A model generated the notes under the pieces. The model ran no database searches. It was not told the origin of the DNA and saw only the letters and a program-made list of their open reading frames with translations. Below, in pieces: positions 8,312 through 16,320 of a stretch of 64,000 nucleotides of DNA; the first letter of the stretch is position 1, and each line of letters begins with the position of its first letter. The position numbers and the translations under genes were made by a program. The DNA comes from Marinobacter maroccanus (GTDB taxonomy: Bacteria > Pseudomonadota > Gammaproteobacteria > Pseudomonadales > Oleiphilaceae), in the NCBI RefSeq assembly GCF_002933275.1, contig NZ_PSSX01000005.1, positions 1 to 64,000 of the forward strand, given 5' to 3'.

Positions 8312-9547
8312 TCACTCCCCCATGCAGTACACAGCGGATTCCGCGAATACCTGCTTCAGGTCGTAACCCTGGCTTGCGAAGCTGGCAACCATATTGCTTA
8401 CCTGTGAACGGTCTGCGCTGTTTGAGGGAGGTCGCAGGCAGACATTCTCGAACACCTTCTTGACCTGGCACTCGGCGAAGGCGTCGGAATGGGCGAACTC
8501 TCTACCCAGGCTCTTGGCACCGGAGCCCGATCCCGGGAGCGACTGATCCCAGCCCAGACGACGATTGGCGCCCTGGCGCCAGTAGTTATCCCAGCGGTCG
8601 TCGGGTGTCACATAGCCCTGCTCAAAGGTTGCAGCATTAATGTGATACTTGGCCTGAACTCTGGAGCCTGTTTCCGGATCCGTTTCGCCCATGGCGTTGT
8701 AGACCAGCCTGCCCAGCTCCCCATCAGGGTCGGCATTGGCGTCGTATTCGTAGTCGTAGTAGGCAAACGCCTGGGTCATGGGGTCCATGCCGCTGTGGCA
8801 GCCCACGCAGTTATTCAGGAATACCCGGCTGTCACCACCCGGGCTGCGGGACACATCCTGGCGAATGCGGTCTGGTGGCAGAGTAACGTCCGCAACCTGT
8901 TCCAGGTCGTTGCACATGTGATTGATCAGCGTGAAGCGGAACATGGCCCGGTTCGTTCCGGCACTGAAGAATGCTCGGGCTGAGGCTCTTGACGTAATGA
9001 CGCCCGCGGTGGCAGAGGGCGGCAGGCCGGTGTAGGTCGACTGATTCACGCTTATCAGATTGTTCTTGAGGCTGGCCCCGCTGTTCTCCAGGGATTCGTA
9101 GTGATTGTTGTTGCTGTTGGAGTAGTTCGGCAGATTCAGTGAAGGATCTCCAATATACAGCACATCGTCATACAGGACTTTGCGGAAATCTTCCCCGTCC
9201 CGCACCAGGCCAATCACCGTGGCGATATAATCATTGAGGGGCACGAACTTTGACATCGCCTCGTTGGTCCAGGGGGCGGCGAAATTCTTCAGGGTGACGT
9301 CGTAGAAGGCGCTGTCCTCCATGGCAGTGAAGGCGGCGTCAATGGTGTTGCCCGAGATAATATCGCTTTCCATGTCGTCAAGGACGTCGGCGGAAGGAGG
9401 CACGCCGGCAATCCGGTCGTGAATTCGTTTGGCCTGTTCTCTGGGGCCGGCCTGAGCAATGCTTGCCTGCCCAGACACCAGCGCAATGAGAACTGCGGTA
9501 CTGCAAGCCTTGCTGATCAGGCTTATGATCCTGTTCCGGCCGGTCAT
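8312..9547 (-). CDS. Exported one-heme protein (DUF1585/1588-like)
   Basis: A 411-residue exported protein. The ATG at 9547 follows GAGGGAAAGGA and gives a clean signal peptide ending ASIAQA-GP near residue 33; a longer in-frame start exists at 9598. One CxxCH is seen at C247-V-G-C250-H251, inside RVFLNNCVGCHSGMDPMTQA. This 'C-x-x-C-H-x-x-M-D-P' pattern resembles the DUF1585/DUF1588-type cytochrome domains that accompany DUF1501-like proteins in planctomycetes. The methionine after the histidine could be the distal heme ligand. It is the first gene of the minus-strand operon and starts 170 bp from the divergent HzsA-like gene. Electron transfer is inferred from the heme motif only. Confidence 0.7.
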   Translation of the reverse strand: MTGRNRIISLISKACSTAVLIALVSGQASIAQAGPREQAKRIHDRIAGVPPSADVLDDMESDIISGNTIDAAFTAMEDSAFYDVTLKNFAAPWTNEAMSKFVPLNDYIATVIGLVRDGEDFRKVLYDDVLYIGDPSLNLPNYSNSNNNHYESLENSGASLKNNLISVNQSTYTGLPPSATAGVITSRASARAFFSAGTNRAMFRFTLINHMCNDLEQVADVTLPPDRIRQDVSRSPGGDSRVFLNNCVGCHSGMDPMTQAFAYYDYEYDANADPDGELGRLVYNAMGETDPETGSRVQAKYHINAATFEQGYVTPDDRWDNYWRQGANRRLGWDQSLPGSGSGAKSLGREFAHSDAFAECQVKKVFENVCLRPPSNSADRSQVSNMVASFASQGYDLKQVFAESAVYCMGE

Positions 9548-9717
9548 GTCCTTTCCCTCGGTGATCGTTAGCAATCGCACATTAATGCTTTTTGACATTT
9601 GTTAAAAGTTTACGGCTTGCTATATCCTCCGTTTTGAGCTGTAGGCCACGTTATTACATTAGGTTACGTAAAAGCCTTGGAGCCTGCCCTCGGAACCGAC
9701 TTAATTTATGTCATGGA
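9548..9717. promoter_or_regulatory. Divergent promoter region between the redox operon and the Glt-like operon
   Basis: 170 AT-rich bases separate the two divergent operons. For the plus strand, an extended -10 (TG-C-TATATC at 9618-9626) is the best candidate. A perfect TTGACA at 9592-9597 is too far from it (23 bp) to form a standard pair. No convincing minus-strand promoter was recognised. A shared regulatory region would let both operons respond together. Confidence 0.4.
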
Positions 9718-12420
9718 ATGTCATCCGGAACAGGGTTTGTCGCGTTGGAAATTAAGTCACCAAGTCTTTCTGTCTCACTCAGTGCTCGCCTCGCCATCGC
9801 ACTTGGCTTGCTTGCAGCTCTGTCTGGCTGTCTTTCAAGCAGTGACAGCCAGCAGGCGGACCCGGTGGTTGTCGAGAACCCTGTGGCTTATGTCGAACGG
9901 GCACTGCTTTTTGACGAGAACACCGGTGCCCTGGTGGAGGATAACCTTGCCGACCCGAGCGCCTTCCGTCCCGGAGCAAGGCTGTTACTGAAGGCCAGTG
10001 CGACCGCAGATGCCGAAACACGGGATATTGCTTCCAGGGCGTTCGCCGGGCCGCAATTCCTCGATGACAACGGCCAGTTGCGTTATGACGTGAAAGATCT
10101 CCACGTTTCCCACGATGGCTTGCGATTGCTGTTCGCCATGCGCGCCCCGGAAATCGAAGATGCCGATGACGAGGATCAGCCAACCTGGAATATCTGGGAA
10201 TACGATGTTAGTACCGACATCCTGCGCCGGATCATCGATTCGGACGTCACTGCCCGTGCTGGCCAGGACGTTGCGCCCGCCTATCTGCCCGATGGCAGGA
10301 TCGTTTTCTCTTCCACCCGTCAGCGGATTTCGAAGGCGGTGCTGCTGGATGAAGGCAAACCCCAGTATTCCGGCCTGGACGAGGAGGGTGACAGCCCTGC
10401 GTTTGTTCTGCATGTGATGGACGATGATGGCCAGAATATTGAGCAGATCACGTTCAACCAGAGCCACGACCTCGACCCCATGGTGGCGGACGACGGCACC
10501 ATTGTGTTCAGCCGCTGGGACAATGCCGGCCAGACCCGCAACAACGGTGTAAACCTCTATCGCGTGAACCCTGACGGTACCGGCCTGAGCTATCTCTTCG
10601 GTCGTCACTCTCACGATTCGGTACCAGAAACCAACGATATTCAATATCTGCAGCCCCGCAAGTCAGACAGTGGCAATCTGCTGGTTCAGCTAAGGCCATT
10701 TGAGAGTGATGATTATGCGTCCGTGTTGGCAGAAGTCGATGTTGACCAGTTTGTTGAGGCCAACCTGCGCATCGACGGGACCGAAGGTTCTGGTCAGCGC
10801 TCGCTTGTGCCCGGTGTAGGCCTGGATGGGCAGCTGTCGCTGAAAGGCAGCTATGCATCGGTTTCACCACTGCTGGATGGTACCAACCGCTACCTGGTGA
10901 GTTGGACACCCTGCCGGTTGCGTGAAACAGCAACCGACCGGATTGTTAACTGCACGGAAGACCGCCTTCAATCTGAAGATTATCAGCCCGCAGAGCCCGT
11001 CTACGGTCTCTGGCTTCTCGATATCACCAGTGAAACCCAGCGACCAGTCGTCCCACCTGTTGAAGGTATTCAGTTCGATGAAGCAGTACTGATGAAGGAG
11101 CGGCCCCTGGAGGGATTTATTCCTGAGTCCCAGTTTACCGGTGATGAGGGCGCTCTCGGGGATGCCGGTTACGGGATTCTGCACATTCGCAGTGTCTACG
11201 ATATTGACGGAGTAGACACCACGCCGGCTGGTATTGCTGCAATGGCCGATCCGCTGCAAACGCCGCCGGAGGATCGGTCTGCCAGGTTCCTTCGCCTGGA
11301 AAAACCCGTGGCCATTCCCGATGAGAATGTCCGGGATTTCGACAACAGCGCCTTTGGCCGCAGCCGGGGTCAGCTAATGCGGGAGATACTGGGCTACGTG
11401 CCGATAGAGCCTGATGGGTCAGTGAAGGTGGCGGTGCCCGCCAATGTTGCTTTTGCCATCCGTATTCTTGATGAGAAAGGCCAGCGTGTTGGTGGCGCTA
11501 TGGGCAACCGGCACCAGAACTGGCTCACGGTGCGCCCCGGCGAGACCCTTGAATGTTCAGGGTGCCACAACCCGAACAGTCCGACACCCCATGGCAGACC
11601 GGATGCCGGTCGAGCGTCCGTGTGGGGTGGGGCCGCAACCACCAGCCTTCCGTTCCCGAATACCGACCCGGCTCTGTTTGCCGACATGGGTGAAACCATG
11701 GCTCAGGTGTTTGCCCGCATCAACGAGATTCGCCGGCCGACGCCGGATGTAATCTATGCCGATGAATGGTCCGGAGATGCCGTGGATCCCAAGCCTGACA
11801 GCTTTGCCTACGCCTATGCCGATCTGCAGACACCGCCGCCGATATCCGGCGTATGTGCCACCGACTGGGCGCCGAATTGCCGGATTGTGATCAACTACGA
11901 GCAGCATATTCATCCGCTGTGGAGCGTCAATCGGGAGGTATTGGATCCGGACACCATGGCGGTCGTGGATGACTACACCTGTACCAGTTGCCATACGGAC
12001 ACCGATGCGGCGGACGCTCAGCAAGTGCCGGCTGGACAACTGGATCTGGGCGATGGCCCGTCACCCGATGAACCGCTACACTTCAACGCCTACAGAGAAC
12101 TGCTCTTCCCGGATAGTGAGCAGGAACTGGTTAACGGCGCCCTGATCGATGTGCTCGTGGACTCCGGGGAGGTTTTGAGGGACGAAGAAGGCAATCCCAT
12201 TCTGGACACCAACGGAGATGAACAACCCATCCTGGTAACAGTGCCGGTGCAGGCTTCAATGTCCGTCAACGGTGCTCGTGCCAGTCGTTTCTTCGACGTA
12301 TTCGCCGACGACGGATCACACAGGGATTTCCTCTCGCCCGCCGAACTGCGACTGATTGCAGAGTGGTTGGATATTGGCGGCCAGTATTTCAACAATCCGT
12401 TCGACGCTCCGGAAGACTGA
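9718..12420 (+). CDS. HzsA-related beta-propeller lipoprotein with two CxxCH motifs
   Basis: A large lipoprotein, 900 residues from the ATG at 9718 (lipobox LLAALSGC, Cys38). A TTG at 9745 with an AGGG upstream would give a shorter, more typical signal. The N-terminal half has repeated propeller-like segments of the PD40/TolB type (DVAPAYLPDGRIVFSSTRQR, then DLDPMVADDGTIVFSRWD). The C-terminal half holds two heme motifs, LECSGCHNPNSPTPHGRP and YTCTSCHTDTDAADAQ. This architecture is what databases call 'HzsA-related', after the middle domain of hydrazine synthase alpha. No hydrazine chemistry is implied; the rest of that enzyme is absent. It opens the long plus-strand operon, which puts a heme protein at the head of the envelope machine genes. 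Confidence 0.75.
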   Translation: MSSGTGFVALEIKSPSLSVSLSARLAIALGLLAALSGCLSSSDSQQADPVVVENPVAYVERALLFDENTGALVEDNLADPSAFRPGARLLLKASATADAETRDIASRAFAGPQFLDDNGQLRYDVKDLHVSHDGLRLLFAMRAPEIEDADDEDQPTWNIWEYDVSTDILRRIIDSDVTARAGQDVAPAYLPDGRIVFSSTRQRISKAVLLDEGKPQYSGLDEEGDSPAFVLHVMDDDGQNIEQITFNQSHDLDPMVADDGTIVFSRWDNAGQTRNNGVNLYRVNPDGTGLSYLFGRHSHDSVPETNDIQYLQPRKSDSGNLLVQLRPFESDDYASVLAEVDVDQFVEANLRIDGTEGSGQRSLVPGVGLDGQLSLKGSYASVSPLLDGTNRYLVSWTPCRLRETATDRIVNCTEDRLQSEDYQPAEPVYGLWLLDITSETQRPVVPPVEGIQFDEAVLMKERPLEGFIPESQFTGDEGALGDAGYGILHIRSVYDIDGVDTTPAGIAAMADPLQTPPEDRSARFLRLEKPVAIPDENVRDFDNSAFGRSRGQLMREILGYVPIEPDGSVKVAVPANVAFAIRILDEKGQRVGGAMGNRHQNWLTVRPGETLECSGCHNPNSPTPHGRPDAGRASVWGGAATTSLPFPNTDPALFADMGETMAQVFARINEIRRPTPDVIYADEWSGDAVDPKPDSFAYAYADLQTPPPISGVCATDWAPNCRIVINYEQHIHPLWSVNREVLDPDTMAVVDDYTCTSCHTDTDAADAQQVPAGQLDLGDGPSPDEPLHFNAYRELLFPDSEQELVNGALIDVLVDSGEVLRDEEGNPILDTNGDEQPILVTVPVQASMSVNGARASRFFDVFADDGSHRDFLSPAELRLIAEWLDIGGQYFNNPFDAPED

Positions 12421-12442
12421 TCCAAGGACTGAAATTCGCACC

Positions 12443-13195
12443 ATGCCCATCGCCATTCTTATGTTTCTTTTGTTGTTGCCGGCCCAGAGCTGGGCTGGCT
12501 GGCTGTGGGGGCAGGCTGAAGACGATGCATTGAAAGTGCAGGTGGTGGAGCCCTATGTGTCCTGGCGAACCGGACCGGCAACGGGCTATCCGATTTTTCA
12601 TACCAGCGAAAAAGGGGAATGGCTAACCATTCTCCAGCGCAAGACAAGTTGGATCAAAGTGACGGATACCCGTGGCCGGGAGGGTTGGATAGCGGTTGCG
12701 GATATTGCGCAGACGGTGGATGCCACGGGTAATCGTGTGGATCTTCAGGTGCCGGATTTTGAGGCTTTTGAAAGCCGGCGGGTGGAAGCCGGATTGATGA
12801 TGGGGGAGTTTGACGGTGCCGCTGTCACGGCAGGCTACGGCGGCTTCTGGATGACCAGAAACCTGTCCGCCGAGCTTTGGGCTTCTCAGATTCTGGGCAG
12901 CGCCTCGGAAATTAGAATGGTTAATGCGAATCTGGTGCATCAGCCATTTCCTGACTGGCGGGTATCACCCTTTTTTACCCTGGGGGTCGGGCATATCTGG
13001 GTTGATCCCAAGGCCACTCTGGCTCAGCCCGAAGTACGGGATAACAGCATTGGCCATGCAGGGCTTGGCATCCGCGCCTACATCACCGATCGATATTTCA
13101 TCCGTGCCGAAGTGAAGGACTACAAAGTGTTCACTACCCGGTCCACCAACGAAGAAGCGACAGAATGGAAAATCGGACTAAGCATCTTTTTCTGA
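12443..13195 (+). CDS. SH3-domain outer-membrane beta-barrel protein
   Basis: A 250-residue exported protein. The signal peptide runs to about residue 18 (PAQSWAG). Residues of about 33-88 form a bacterial SH3-type domain (VEPYVSWRTGPATGYPIFHT, then WIKVTDTRGREGWIAVADI) that would sit in the periplasm, perhaps on peptidoglycan. From about 100 to the end alternate-hydrophobic strands with Gly/aromatic girdles form a small beta-barrel ending in IGLSIFF, the usual C-terminal Phe of outer-membrane proteins. It begins 22 bp after the HzsA-like gene and overlaps the next barrel gene by 31 bp, so the two are probably translated together. It resembles the OmpA-like barrel family shared by Myxococcus Glt/Nfs proteins and some gammaproteobacteria, but this was not tested. 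Confidence 0.75.
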   Translation: MPIAILMFLLLLPAQSWAGWLWGQAEDDALKVQVVEPYVSWRTGPATGYPIFHTSEKGEWLTILQRKTSWIKVTDTRGREGWIAVADIAQTVDATGNRVDLQVPDFEAFESRRVEAGLMMGEFDGAAVTAGYGGFWMTRNLSAELWASQILGSASEIRMVNANLVHQPFPDWRVSPFFTLGVGHIWVDPKATLAQPEVRDNSIGHAGLGIRAYITDRYFIRAEVKDYKVFTTRSTNEEATEWKIGLSIFF

Positions 13196-13809
13196 AAACG
13201 CTGTGTCTCGGGGCAGGGCTATGCATAGCCACAGCAACCCAGGCCCAGGATGATCGGCCGCTGATCGAGCCGGATGTTACCCCGGTGCCGGTCACCGAGG
13301 CGCTGATTGACACCGAGAACTTTGAAATTGGCGCTTTTGTGGGCGTGCTCAATATCGAGGACTTCGAGTCGTCGCTGCTTTATGGCGGCAAGCTCACCTA
13401 CCACCTCAGTGAGTCCTTCTTTTTCGAGGCGGGAGTGGGCTTTGCGGAGGGCGGCGAAACCAGTTTCGAGAAGCTGGCCGGCAACGTGGAGGTGCTCACC
13501 GACAGTGAGCGGGATTACAGCTATTACAATATCAACCTGGGTTACAACGTGCTGCCGGGCGAGGCCTTCCTCACTGAGAACTATGCGTTCAACACCAATT
13601 TCTACCTGATCGCAGGGGCCGGAGCCACCGATTTTGCCGGTGATACCCGGTTTACCCTGAATGCCGGGGCGGGCTATCAGGTGCTGTTGACGGACAGCGT
13701 CGCAGTCCACCTTGGGGTGCGCCAGCACTACTACCGAATCGATGTTCTGGGGGCCGAGAAGACCTCCATGAACACCGAGGTAAGCACTGGCCTGTCGGTC
13801 TTTTTCTGA
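13165..13809 (+). CDS. Outer-membrane beta-barrel domain protein (OMP_myx-like)
   Basis: A 214-residue protein with a signal peptide (LCIATATQAQ) and a barrel of about eight predicted strands. Recognisable pieces are FEIGAFVGVLNIEDFESSLL, KLTYHLSESFFFEAGVGFAE, YYNINLGYNVLPGEAF, a DVAV-type strand before the end, and the terminal STGLSVFF. The pattern (a 'Y-x-x-N-x-G-Y-N-x-L-P-G-E' segment with final Phe) matches my memory of the outer-membrane beta-barrel family found in Myxococcus gliding/sporulation clusters and in some marine gammaproteobacteria. Unlike its upstream neighbour it has no SH3 domain. The start codon lies inside that gene, giving a 31-bp overlap. Confidence 0.78.
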   Translation: MENRTKHLFLKTLCLGAGLCIATATQAQDDRPLIEPDVTPVPVTEALIDTENFEIGAFVGVLNIEDFESSLLYGGKLTYHLSESFFFEAGVGFAEGGETSFEKLAGNVEVLTDSERDYSYYNINLGYNVLPGEAFLTENYAFNTNFYLIAGAGATDFAGDTRFTLNAGAGYQVLLTDSVAVHLGVRQHYYRIDVLGAEKTSMNTEVSTGLSVFF

Positions 13810-13826
13810 GTACAGGAGCAACGGTT

Positions 13827-14324
13827 ATGAAAGCATCCATAAAATCACTGGCAGTAGCGGGCATCCTGGCCTGCCTGAGCCCACTGGCAGGCGCAGAAGC
13901 AATCAATGTTCCGGCTCCGGATTTCACCCTGGAAAGCCGTTCCGGGGAGAACCTGAGGCTGGAGGATCATCGTGGTGAAGTGGTGATGCTGAACTTCTGG
14001 GCCTCCTGGTGCGGGCCCTGCCGCCAGGAAATGCCCCTGATGGATGAGCTGTACAGCCAATACAAGGATCTCGGTTTCACGATTCTGGCGGTCAATGTGG
14101 ATGAAAATCGGGAGGAGGCGCATCGCTTCCTGGACAAGGTGCCCGTGAATTACCCGATCCTCTACGATCCGGAGAGCTCGGTGAGTGAACTGTATGAAGT
14201 GCAGGCCATGCCAACCACCGTAATGATTGATCGCAATGGCAATGCCCGTTATCTCCACTACGGATACCAGCCGGGCTACGAAGACGAGTACGAACAGCAG
14301 ATTCGCGAATTGGTGCGCGAGTAA
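13827..14324 (+). CDS. TlpA/ResA-like periplasmic thioredoxin
   Basis: A periplasmic thiol-disulfide oxidoreductase of the AhpC/TSA-TlpA type, 165 residues with a signal peptide cleaved near AGAEA. The active site is W61-C62-G63-P64-C65, and the cis-proline loop is QAMPTT. It lacks the membrane anchor of ResA. Its place 17 bp after the barrel gene and 18 bp before the DUF4266 gene suggests a dedicated client. The DUF4266 lipoprotein ends in a CGC motif and is the obvious candidate, and the exported heme proteins of the neighbouring operon also need reduced CxxCH cysteines. DsbD, encoded at the far end of this window, could supply electrons. Confidence 0.88.
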   Translation: MKASIKSLAVAGILACLSPLAGAEAINVPAPDFTLESRSGENLRLEDHRGEVVMLNFWASWCGPCRQEMPLMDELYSQYKDLGFTILAVNVDENREEAHRFLDKVPVNYPILYDPESSVSELYEVQAMPTTVMIDRNGNARYLHYGYQPGYEDEYEQQIRELVRE

Positions 14325-14342
14325 TTTTCGGACGGGACGTTT

Positions 14343-14579
14343 ATGCGTAGTTTGTCGATCTTCACTGTCTCCGCGCTGCTGGCCGCCTCGTTTGCGGTTT
14401 CTGGATGCAGTTCAGTTAAGCCGTGGGTGAAACCTTACGAACGGGATAATCTGGCGGATCCGGTCATGAGTCTCAGTCGTCATGGCAAAGCGGATTCCTA
14501 TATGCACCACGTCTATCAGGCCCGGGAGTCTGCACGGGGAGCGGAAGGCGGTTCGGGAGGTGGTTGTGGCTGCAACTGA
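14343..14579 (+). CDS. DUF4266 small lipoprotein with C-terminal CGCN
   Basis: A 78-residue lipoprotein: signal with lipobox AVSGC (Cys22), then a mature part of only 56 residues. The mature part contains the family core KPWVKPYERDNLADPVMS and HHVYQARESARGAEGG, and ends with a Gly-rich tail carrying C75-G-C77-N78. The function of DUF4266 is unknown. The tail with two cysteines one residue apart, plus an HH pair, could bind a metal or form or exchange a disulfide. Genes for DUF4266, DUF3570, TlpA-like and ApbE proteins are, from memory, often neighbours in proteobacteria. Here TlpA and DUF3570 flank it directly. The tail codons double as ribosome site and start region of the next gene. Confidence 0.85.
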   Translation: MRSLSIFTVSALLAASFAVSGCSSVKPWVKPYERDNLADPVMSLSRHGKADSYMHHVYQARESARGAEGGSGGGCGCN

Positions 14580-15729
14580 CAGAAGACAGTTGGTGCGGTC
14601 CGGGTTGCTTTTGTTGCTGGCGCTGGTGCCGTTCGGGCATCAGGCGATTGCGGCGACCTTGCCAGTGGATAACGTGGATGTTCTCTACCACCGCTACGAT
14701 GGTGGTGGTATGGTCATTGACGGCCCATCAGTTCTGGTGCGCAAGGGTATTGGCTCGTCGGTTTCGTTTTCGGGGCAGTACTACGTCGACTCTGTTTCGG
14801 CCGCTTCGGTGGATGTCCTTGCAACGGCGAGCCCCTATGAGGAAGAGCGGAACGAGTACACCTTTGGCGTTGATTACCTGCACGACAAATCCATTCTGAG
14901 CCTTGGCTTTACCAACAGTACCGAAAACGATTACGAAGCCAATACCGTTTATTTTTCTGTCAGTCAGGAGTTCTTCGGGGGTATGTCCACGGTCACCATG
15001 GGTTATGCCAGTGGCTGGGATGAGGTTGGCCGGGTTGGTAACGATTCCTTCAGCGAGGAAGCCGATCGTCGCAACTATCAGCTGGGTCTGAGCCAGGTTG
15101 TCACCCGCAACAGTCTGGTGGGCCTGGACCTTGAGGTAGTCACGGATGAGGGCTTCCTGCAGAACCCTTACCGACAAAACCGCTACATCGACCCGAACGA
15201 TTCCACAGCGTTCCTGTATCAACCGGAGCGTTATCCGGAAACACGAACCAGCACCTCCGTGGCCATGCGAGCGCTTTACTATCTGCCGTATCGCGCCTCA
15301 ATTCGCGGTGAATACCGTTATTTTTCCGATACCTGGGGCATCAACGCCCACACGGTCGAGCTGGGATACGTTCACGGATTGACCCAGCGTTGGACCCTTG
15401 AGGGTTCCGTTCGCTACTACAGCCAGAACGAGGCGGACTTTTACAGCGACCTTTTCCCGTTCGAGAACTCCCAGACACACCTTGCCCGGGACAAGGAACT
15501 CAGCTCGCTTTCAGGAACAACCCTGGCGGTAGGCGCGGTGTACGAATGGAAGCAGACGTCTCTTCCGGGCATCGATCGCCTGCAGTTCAGTCTCCTGGTG
15601 GACTGGCTGAATTTTGATTATGACAACTTCCGGGATGTCACCGCAGCCGGAGATTTTCTCCCCGGCGAAGAACCCCTTTATTCCTTCGATGCCTACGTAA
15701 CCCGGGCGTCGTTGATTCTTGAATACTGA
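14566..15729 (+). CDS. DUF3570 outer-membrane beta-barrel protein
   Basis: A 387-residue protein of the DUF3570 family. Translation probably starts at GTG 14566, five bases after a GGAGG that lies inside the DUF4266 tail codons; the 14-bp overlap implies coupling. A signal peptide (LLLLLALVPFGHQAIAA) precedes VDNVDVLYHRYDGGGMVIDG. Many amphipathic strands follow (SGQYYVDSVSAASVDVLATA, YTFGVDYLHDKSILSLGF, TVTMGYASGWDEVG), ending with ASLILEY. It is expected to be a large barrel of the outer membrane. DUF3570 proteins have no proven function. Constant pairing with DUF4266 suggests that the small lipoprotein works with, or is exported by, this barrel. An in-frame ATG exists upstream at 14482 but would place 28 non-signal residues first. 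Confidence 0.85.
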   Translation: MAATDRRQLVRSGLLLLLALVPFGHQAIAATLPVDNVDVLYHRYDGGGMVIDGPSVLVRKGIGSSVSFSGQYYVDSVSAASVDVLATASPYEEERNEYTFGVDYLHDKSILSLGFTNSTENDYEANTVYFSVSQEFFGGMSTVTMGYASGWDEVGRVGNDSFSEEADRRNYQLGLSQVVTRNSLVGLDLEVVTDEGFLQNPYRQNRYIDPNDSTAFLYQPERYPETRTSTSVAMRALYYLPYRASIRGEYRYFSDTWGINAHTVELGYVHGLTQRWTLEGSVRYYSQNEADFYSDLFPFENSQTHLARDKELSSLSGTTLAVGAVYEWKQTSLPGIDRLQFSLLVDWLNFDYDNFRDVTAAGDFLPGEEPLYSFDAYVTRASLILEY

Positions 15730-15748
15730 GCATGCAGGAAGAACGACC

Positions 15749-16300
15749 ATGGCCACTTGCTTGAACCATCGAATCCCGGCGCTTTTGGCGGCATTGACCC
15801 TCGCCCTGACGGCCCCCGCATTCGCCCAGACCAACACCGGGGCTGAGAAGGATGATACAGCCGTCGCCGAGCAGGTGGAGGCTCTCAAGAAGAAGGTGAT
15901 CCGCCTGAACCGGGACCTGTTTATCCTCGAAGAGGATCTGCTGTTCCCGGCCAATACCCAGGTTGCGGTGTTTCTCAGCGTGGATGCCGGAAAGTTCCTG
16001 AAGCTGGATGCGGTGAAGCTGAAGGTCGACGATGAGATCGTTGCCTCTTACCTCTACACGGAGCGTCAGGTAAAAGCACTCGAACGGGGCGGCATGCAGC
16101 GGCTGTATGTGGGCAACCTGAAAACCGGAGTTCACCAGATGACCGCGTTCGTTGAAGGCATCGGTCCGGATCAGCGGCCCTACAAGCAGGCCGCGTCCCT
16201 GGAATTTGAAAAGGGTACTGGCACAGCTGCTCTGGAGATCCGTGTTGAGGATCGCTCTTCCGATTATCAGCCCTCCGTGTCCATCGTGGAGTGGGAGTAA
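15749..16300 (+). CDS. Exported coiled-coil/beta protein of unknown function
   Basis: A 183-residue periplasmic protein. The ATG at 15749 follows AGGAAG and gives a signal peptide ending TAPAFAQ. A short coiled-coil (VAEQVEALKKKVIRLNRDLF) is followed by a compact beta-rich domain. Not recognised. The domain pattern (a phrase such as FLSVDAGKFLKLDAVKLKVD, then a YTERQVKALERGGMQRLYVG stretch) fits small periplasmic proteins found in Glt/Nfs-like clusters, but no family name can be given. It sits 19 bp after the DUF3570 gene and is followed closely by the TPR genes, so it belongs to the same operon. Confidence 0.65.
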   Translation: MATCLNHRIPALLAALTLALTAPAFAQTNTGAEKDDTAVAEQVEALKKKVIRLNRDLFILEEDLLFPANTQVAVFLSVDAGKFLKLDAVKLKVDDEIVASYLYTERQVKALERGGMQRLYVGNLKTGVHQMTAFVEGIGPDQRPYKQAASLEFEKGTGTAALEIRVEDRSSDYQPSVSIVEWE

Positions 16301-16320
16301 GCCGCGTCGTGGGATTGACA

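Noticed and set aside
9592-9626. TTGACA/TATATC as a standard sigma-70 promoter for the HzsA-like gene
   Set aside because: The spacing is 23 bp, far from the usual 16-18; only an extended -10 is kept as a tentative call.
9718-12420. Hydrazine synthase subunit
   Set aside because: Only a domain-level resemblance; the partner subunits and the anammox context are absent.
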